From Planctomycetaceae bacterium (GTDB taxonomy: Bacteria > Planctomycetota > Planctomycetia > Gemmatales > Gemmataceae): DNA of 64,000 nucleotides. Location: positions 89,414 through 153,413 of the forward strand of contig PNLP01000012.1 in assembly GCA_013823135.1 (NCBI GenBank). Direction: 5' to 3'. The notes below the pieces were generated by a model that was not told where the DNA came from, ran no database searches, and was given only the letters and a program-made list of their open reading frames with translations. Each line of letters starts with the position of its first letter. Positions within the stretch are counted from its first letter, which is position 1. This document shows, in pieces, positions 59,264 through 64,000 of the stretch. The translations under genes and the position numbers were made by a program.

Positions 59264-60178
59264 TCAACCACGGTCTCCGTCGTCGCCTTCGAGTTCTTTG
59301 AGCGCCACAATGAACTCGTCGGGGGGCGACACGGTCAGGTTCTTGTCGTCCACCTGAATGCCGAACGGGTACCACGTTCCGCGCCACACCCAGAACACGT
59401 CATCCGTCACGGGATAAGCATGCTCGCGGAAGTTGTCCTGCGCGAACATCTTGATGACGTGAATCTTCGACAGCGCTGCCATCGACACTGGCCACACTGC
59501 AAGCTCATCACGACTCGGGATCACCACCCAAAAACCCGCCGGAGAATCGGGTAATAGCTCGTCAACGAGTAGCGCACGCGCTGCATCGTAGCCATCGGCC
59601 GTATGCCCCACGAAGATGTCGAGTTCCTCGGAAACCTTGTCGAGGAAATCGGGCGGCGTGTTCTCCTTCAGATTGGCCAGCGCGAGGTCGAGGAGGTCTT
59701 CGCCGGTACTACCGGTCTTCTTCAGCATGGCCTCGGTCACGTAAGCCATCGTGTGCGGGTAGTCGATCACGATGTTGATTTCGAGGCCGGTGCCGGGCAG
59801 CGGGATGCCCCACGGGTAGGTCTTTCCCTCACGTGAGAACGGCCTTCCGAGGCGTGGCCGCAGTTGGCTGGCGACGGTGCTCAGGTCGTCGGGGATCTTA
59901 GGCCCCGATAGCACACCCGTGAGATGTTCGAGGAACTCGCGGATCATCGCAGGCCACTCGGCCTTATCTGCGCCCTTGGCGCGACGGTAGAGGTTGGAAA
60001 GCCCGATGTATTGTTCGTCGCCCTTCTCCTTGTTTGGAGCGCGGACGTTCACGCCATCGACTTCCCAGGTGGCGACAGAGTAGCCGAGATCAATGAGTGT
60101 GTGTGTCACCGCGGCCCGGAATCCGCTCGACAGTTCGGTCGAGATTTCCCCGTGCGGGTTGTCGAATTCATCGGACAT
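59264..60178 (-). CDS. DUF1444-like protein of unknown function
   Basis: 304 residues, cytoplasmic. It opens with EISTELSSGFRAAVTHTLID, has a compact middle (NLYRRAKGADKAEWPAMIRE, FLEHLTGVLSGPKIPDDLST, VASQLRPRLGRPF) and ends with WVVIPSRDELAVWPVSMAAL, REHAYPVTDDVFWVWRGTWY and KNLTVSPPDEFIVALKELEG. The overall order resembles bacterial DUF1444/YtpQ proteins, which lack a known function. The family call is tentative. It stands between two other genes of unknown role. Confidence 0.6.
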   Translation of the reverse strand: MSDEFDNPHGEISTELSSGFRAAVTHTLIDLGYSVATWEVDGVNVRAPNKEKGDEQYIGLSNLYRRAKGADKAEWPAMIREFLEHLTGVLSGPKIPDDLSTVASQLRPRLGRPFSREGKTYPWGIPLPGTGLEINIVIDYPHTMAYVTEAMLKKTGSTGEDLLDLALANLKENTPPDFLDKVSEELDIFVGHTADGYDAARALLVDELLPDSPAGFWVVIPSRDELAVWPVSMAALSKIHVIKMFAQDNFREHAYPVTDDVFWVWRGTWYPFGIQVDDKNLTVSPPDEFIVALKELEGDDGDRG

Positions 60179-60291
60179 CGGAGTGGCTCCTGTTGATCGG
60201 GTTGGCCCGTGCCAAGTTCACATCAGTGCGGGTCAGAATGCAAAGCAAAACGAGACGGGCCGACTGATCGGTCGATTATGGGTAACTCCAG

Positions 60292-61152
60292 TTACCCGCG
60301 GCGACGCGATTTCGGTTCCATCTCTGGGTGAGAGACTGTTGTTCGCCGGGCTTCGATCGCGAGAGCGAACAGGACGTGCGGGTTCGGGATACCGTTCACA
60401 TCGACGAGCACCCACGGGAGCCACTTTCCGCCCTGCTTGATGCTCAACTTCCCCTGGGCAACACTCAGTTCCTTGACGTCGGCCCAAGGGAGAAATTTGT
60501 TCGCATATCGCACCCCGGCACGCGACGCCTCAATGTCGCCGAACGAGATCGACCGGCCTGCGAGGAAGTTCGCCCAGACCAGTGGCCAGATCGCGTGAAA
60601 GGTTCGCCGTTGAACCTCCTCGGCAAGCAGGCCGTAGTCGGTTAACGCCGGGCCGAAGTGTACGGTAACGCCGTCGTCCCGTGAGATTGTGAGCCCCGCT
60701 TTCCAGAGTTGAAAGGTGGGCACGTCGGCGGGGAGCCAGCACGCGAGCAGTTCACCGTCTTCTCCACGGCTGACCTCGGCTTCATCAGCCCGCTGTACGT
60801 TCACTCGCACGTGATCCACCTCTCGCCACGGGAACGAGTCGACTTCGCCACGACGTAAGCGGAGCAACCCGGTGGGGTATATCAGAACGAAGAGGCCGCG
60901 CTGGCGGTACATGTGAATCAGGAGCGCACCACCGGACAGCGGGACAACGATTAACAGCAGAAGTTCGAGGTGCCCGAACCCGCCGGGGCCGTGAACCCAC
61001 CAGAAGTAGTTGGCGACCACTCCGTAGGCGAGGAGCAGAATGCCAAGCGTGAGTTTCGCCAGGAACCGGCCACGACTGATCCGGAACAAGGCTTCGGGGT
61101 CGCCCAGTTCGGTCATCGAGCGGGTCAGGTGGTCGTCGTCCGGGTTATCCAT
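60292..61152 (-). CDS. Membrane protein of unknown function, DUF6585-like
   Basis: 286 residues from the ATG at 61152 (MDNPDDDHLTRS). Two hydrophobic helices near the N-terminus (AKLTLGILLLAYGVVANYFW and LELLLLIVVPLSGGALLIHM) anchor a mostly soluble domain: LFVLIYPTGLLRLRRGEVDS, FPWREVDHVRVNVQR, LTISRDDGVTVHFGPALTDY, and RAGVRYANKFLPWADVKELS with SIKQGGKWLPWVLVDVNGI. This alternation of a 'sensor-like' domain is what DUF6585-type proteins show; function unknown. Confidence 0.65.
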   Translation of the reverse strand: MDNPDDDHLTRSMTELGDPEALFRISRGRFLAKLTLGILLLAYGVVANYFWWVHGPGGFGHLELLLLIVVPLSGGALLIHMYRQRGLFVLIYPTGLLRLRRGEVDSFPWREVDHVRVNVQRADEAEVSRGEDGELLACWLPADVPTFQLWKAGLTISRDDGVTVHFGPALTDYGLLAEEVQRRTFHAIWPLVWANFLAGRSISFGDIEASRAGVRYANKFLPWADVKELSVAQGKLSIKQGGKWLPWVLVDVNGIPNPHVLFALAIEARRTTVSHPEMEPKSRRRG

Positions 61153-61332
61153 CCGGCCCTCAGCAGGAGAACGGGCGTGTGCCGTATAATACTCGATGAA
61201 GTGCCGAACGAGGAATGCGGAACGCAGAATGAAATAGCGCCTGTGTTGCGCTCGACACCGCACGCCCAAATACATAGTTCAGACGTCTTCGAGATCTCTC
61301 CCACGGAATTTCGTCTCCCGCACTGGTGCAAC

Positions 61333-62346
61333 ATGCTCGTCGTTATGCAGTCTCACGCCGCCGATTCAGAGGTCGCTCGCGTAGTCGAAGTCATCAAAGG
61401 CCAGGGTTTGACGCCACACGTCATGCCCGGAGCGACCCGCACCGCCATCGGCGTGACCGGGAACACCGGGGCCGTCGATAAGGCTCTGTTCGAGGTTCTG
61501 CCGGGCGTCGAGGAAGCAATCCGCGTCACCAAGCCGTATAAACTGGCCAGTCGCGAGATGAAGCGGGACGACACCGTCATTCCGTTCAGCCAAGGAACCG
61601 TCGGGCCGAAGACGTTCACGGTTGTCGCCGGGCCGTGTTCGGTCGAGAACGAGTCGATGGTCCTCAAGACGGCCGAGTTCTTGATGTCGAAGGGGATCAA
61701 GTTCCTGCGGGCGGGCGCGTTCAAGCCGCGAACCAGTCCTTACGCATTCCAGGGAATGGCCCTTGAGGGGTTGAAGATCCTGACGAAAGCCCGCGAACGC
61801 ACGGGCATCGCGATCGTCACCGAGTTGATGGACACGGAATACGCGACCGCAGTGGAAGATGCCTCGGACATCATCCAGATCGGCACGCGGAACATGCAAA
61901 ACTTCTCGCTACTCAAGCGGGTTGGGAAGTGTCGTAAACCCGTCCTTCTGAAACGCGGTATGAGCGCGACGCTGGAAGACTGGTTGATGGCCGCGGAATA
62001 CATCATGGCCGGTGGGAACTACCAGGTCATCCTGTGCGAGCGTGGCGTTCGCACATTCTCGGATCACAGCCGGAACACGCTTGATCTCGGTGTTATCCCA
62101 CCCGCGAAGTCGCTGTCGCACCTGCCGATCTTCGTGGACCCCAGCCACGGGACCGGGAAACGAGCTTACGTTCCTGCGATGTCTCTGGCAGCACTCGCCG
62201 CGGGTGCGGATGGCATCCTGATTGAAGCCCACCCCGAACCGGACAAGGCGATGTCGGACGGGGCACAGTCGCTCGATTTCCCTGCACTAGAAAGGCTCAT
62301 GACGCGGCTGAAGGAACTCGCCCCGGCTTTCGGCCGCATGGTCTAG
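61333..62346 (+). CDS. aroF: 3-deoxy-7-phosphoheptulonate (DAHP) synthase, type I-beta
   Basis: 337 residues from the ATG at 61333; an open frame back to 60970 is antiphase to the gene on the other strand. The N-terminal ferredoxin-like regulatory domain (about 1-70: VARVVEVIKGQGLTPHVMPG, VEEAIRVTKPYKLASREMKR) precedes the barrel: VVAGPCSVENESMVLKTAEF, FLRAGAFKPRTSPYAFQGMA, DIIQIGTRNMQNFSLLKRVG, PVLLKRGMSATLEDWLMAAE and FVDPSHGTGKRAYVPAMSLA. It condenses erythrose-4-phosphate and phosphoenolpyruvate, the first step of the shikimate pathway. This regulatory-domain form resembles the Thermotoga enzyme, inhibited by aromatic amino acids. Confidence 0.95.
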   Translation: MLVVMQSHAADSEVARVVEVIKGQGLTPHVMPGATRTAIGVTGNTGAVDKALFEVLPGVEEAIRVTKPYKLASREMKRDDTVIPFSQGTVGPKTFTVVAGPCSVENESMVLKTAEFLMSKGIKFLRAGAFKPRTSPYAFQGMALEGLKILTKARERTGIAIVTELMDTEYATAVEDASDIIQIGTRNMQNFSLLKRVGKCRKPVLLKRGMSATLEDWLMAAEYIMAGGNYQVILCERGVRTFSDHSRNTLDLGVIPPAKSLSHLPIFVDPSHGTGKRAYVPAMSLAALAAGADGILIEAHPEPDKAMSDGAQSLDFPALERLMTRLKELAPAFGRMV

Positions 62347-62493
62347 TAGTTCATTGCAGCTCAATTGTTGGGTATGGTTGAGACTTCTCGGTCGACGCGA
62401 CAGGTTGCAACCCGTTGGGTTGATTGATCTTTCCAAAAGATCCAGCCTGTGCCTTCTTGGGGGTTACCACACCGACCCTCGAAGGACACAGGC

Positions 62494-63354
62494 ATGTATG
62501 CCGCTCGTGTTCGCGTTCTCCGTCAGAGTTGTGCCCCGCTGACCTTTCCCTGCCCCACATGCGGCACATTGGGACACCGCAAGGATACACACACTCGGCG
62601 GGTGCGAGACATCGCTTTCGGCCAAATCGCCTACATCGAATTGATCGTCGGAGAATACCGCGCCGCTTGCGACTGCTACAAGACGTTCCGCTCGCAAGTC
62701 CCCGGCATCGAACCACGAGCCGAATACACCAACCGCGTCCGCGATGCCGTCTTCGACCGCCTCCTCGATGACGGCATGAGCATCCATCGCTTGCAACAAT
62801 CCCTGCAACGCGACTTCCTCCTCAACCTTTCCGATGGATTCCTCTACGACTGCCTCGACTGGAAAGTCCGCCACACCGACATGCCCGGCTACCGCCAGTG
62901 GACCATCAACAACTTCTCCGGAACCTTGTGTGTTGATGAACTGCATTTGGGACACCGAACGCTGCTGCTGGCCACCGACCCGCTCGGCAATTTCCCCGTC
63001 GCCTTCGCACTGGTTTCGGCCAACGATCAAGGCCACATGCGACGCTTCCTGAGCAACCTCAAAACGCACGGCTTCTTGCCCCAAGTGGTCGTCACGGACG
63101 GCTCGAACCTTTACCCAACTGTCTTGGCGGAACTTTGGCCTGCTGCCCGTCACCAACTCTGCGTCTTCCACGTCATCAAGGACATCAATGCCCGCGTCTT
63201 CGATGCCCTTCGACGGCTCCGACGCAAGCTCGCCCAAAAGCGTGGGCGTAAGCGACGCCGGGCCGACCGAGCAAGAACCAACAGCGAGACCGCAAGCGTC
63301 AGGGGAAGACCAAAAAGGAGCAGGCGTACTTCGTGTGGAAGCATCGTCACCTGA
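62494..63354 (+). pseudogene. ISL3-like transposase, frameshifted and truncated
   Basis: Start taken at the ATG at 62494. A zinc-finger-like CPTCGTLGHRKDTHTRRVRD opens the ISL3-type pattern, followed by YRAACDCYKTFRSQVPGIEP, DFLLNLSDGFLYDCLDWKVR and the DDE-type LCVDELHLGHRTLLLATDPL and VVVTDGSNLYPTVLAELWPA, each with its catalytic Asp. After residue about 250 the frame breaks: the true continuation (KTKKEQAYFVWKHRHLIVI) is in another frame from about 63250 and runs into foreign sequence near 63350. The third acidic residue of the triad and the C-terminus are missing, so it is inactive. Family call is ISL3-like by order of motifs; alternatives are other DDE families. Confidence 0.75.
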
Positions 63355-64000
63355 TCGTGATCGTCGCAGAAGTTTCGCCGCGCTCAGATGCTACTCAAGG
63401 CAGACGCGGATGGGCCTGGATGGCCGGACGTTAAGATTGCCGAGGCCTTCAACTGCCGTGTGCAGACAATCGAGAATGCTCGCAAACGTCTCGTTACCGA
63501 AGGCTTTGCGTTGGCGATGGATGGCAAGACCCGCCGACGCCTTGCAAGCTCGATGGGGAGGCCGAAGCGAAAGTCATCGCGTTGCGGTTACGGCCGATGG
63601 ACATTACGACTGCTGGCCGAACAGGTGGTGGAACTCGAGATCGTCGAATCGATCAGTCACGAAACCGTACGTCAGACGCTAAAAAACGGCATGACGAAGC
63701 GGAAGATCGAGTACTGGGTGATTCCTCCCGAAGCCGACGCGGAGTTCGTCGCCAACATGGAAGACGTGCTGGAAATTTACGCAAAACCGTTTGACCCGAA
63801 CAATCGAGTGGTTTGCATGGAGGAGCAACCGGGCAACTGACTTGGGGAAACTCGCGTGCCGATTCCGGCCACGAAGGAGCATCCGAAACACGTCGATTAC
63901 GAGTACGAACGCAAAGGGACCGCGAGCATTTTTATGTTCATCGAACCGCTGGCCGCTTTCCGACAGGCCACGGCACGGCCTCAGAGAACCAAAGCGGACT
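63355..64000 (+). pseudogene. IS630-like transposase remnant, cut by window end
   Basis: The text corresponds to an IS630-type transposase: QMLLKADADGPGWPDVKIAE, RKRLVTEGFALAMDGKTRRR, WTLRLLAEQVVELEIVESIS, then ISHETVRQTLKNGMTKRK, IEYWVIPPEADAEFVANMED, and after the break RVPIPATKEHPKHVDYEYER. Around 63545-63600 the expected KLDGEAEAKVIALRL is in another frame, so a compensating pair of frameshifts is present. An in-frame TGA at 63838-63840 interrupts EEQPGN*LGETRVPI. Its beginning merges with the ISL3-like remnant near 63350. Decayed, not functional. It continues past the right edge. Confidence 0.8.

Noticed and set aside
60970..61332. N-terminal extension of DAHP synthase
   Set aside because: It lies opposite the membrane-protein gene and its upstream region; the enzyme family starts at about 61333.

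Overview
The window looks like a chromosomal segment from a planctomycete of the Gemmataceae (Gemmata-like) group. This is inferred from the sequence alone. Supporting signs are high G+C, four DUF1501 proteins, a DUF1559 prepilin-like protein, secreted 3-keto-disaccharide-hydrolase-like proteins, WD40/FHA/TPR proteins, an Uma2 nuclease, and a member of the Gemmata-type family ending in an RGCWVVD-x-hLGK motif. Genes are loosely packed and on both strands, and several intergenic gaps are filled by palindromes.

Layout. 1-20 kb is mostly exported carbohydrate-related and DUF1501 proteins: a partial DUF1501 gene, two secreted proteins and a WD40 protein, a DUF1501, a DTW-domain tRNA modification enzyme, tRNA-Cys, an RraA-like protein, a DUF1501, a zinc-ribbon Gemmata-family protein, Uma2, a 3-keto-disaccharide-hydrolase-like protein, a sugar dehydrogenase fused to a two-CxxCH cytochrome-like domain, a G8/beta-helix protein resembling animal CEMIP/TMEM2, a large esterase and a fourth DUF1501. 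20-26 kb is a minus-strand housekeeping block: purA, a flavin disulfide reductase, uppS, cdsA and phoH, then tRNA-Gln upstream. 26.7-29 kb is an overlapping three-gene unit: a beta-helix protein and two paralogous small membrane proteins with an HEHVHV motif. 29-34 kb holds a TPR protein, a methyltransferase with a regulatory domain, an FHA protein and a small secreted protein. 34-37.6 kb is yebC, pnp and rpsO.

37.8-48.5 kb is the most interesting stretch, a minus-strand run of eleven genes. In transcription order it has an esterase, a RimK-type ATP-grasp ligase, a glutathionylspermidine-synthase-like ATP-grasp protein, a GCS2/YbdK carboxylate-amine ligase and a DcrB/PsbP-like protein. A complete [NiFe]-hydrogenase maturation set hypF-C-D-E-A-B follows. 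No hydrogenase structural genes lie in the window. The first four genes look like a small amide-bond-forming biosynthetic system of unknown product.

48.8-62.3 kb has a sugar-phosphate-isomerase-like protein, a receiver-like protein without a phosphorylatable Asp, a deoxyhypusine-synthase-like protein overlapping an L-2-hydroxyglutarate oxidase gene, nicotinate phosphoribosyltransferase coupled to a WD40 protein, a small lipoprotein, a DUF1559 protein, NAD+ synthetase, two uncharacterised proteins and DAHP synthase. 62.4-64 kb is a mosaic of two decayed transposase genes (ISL3-like, then IS630-like).

A pattern across the window is that perfect or near-perfect palindromes of unrelated sequence sit 0-31 nt after stop codons, at about eleven gene ends.
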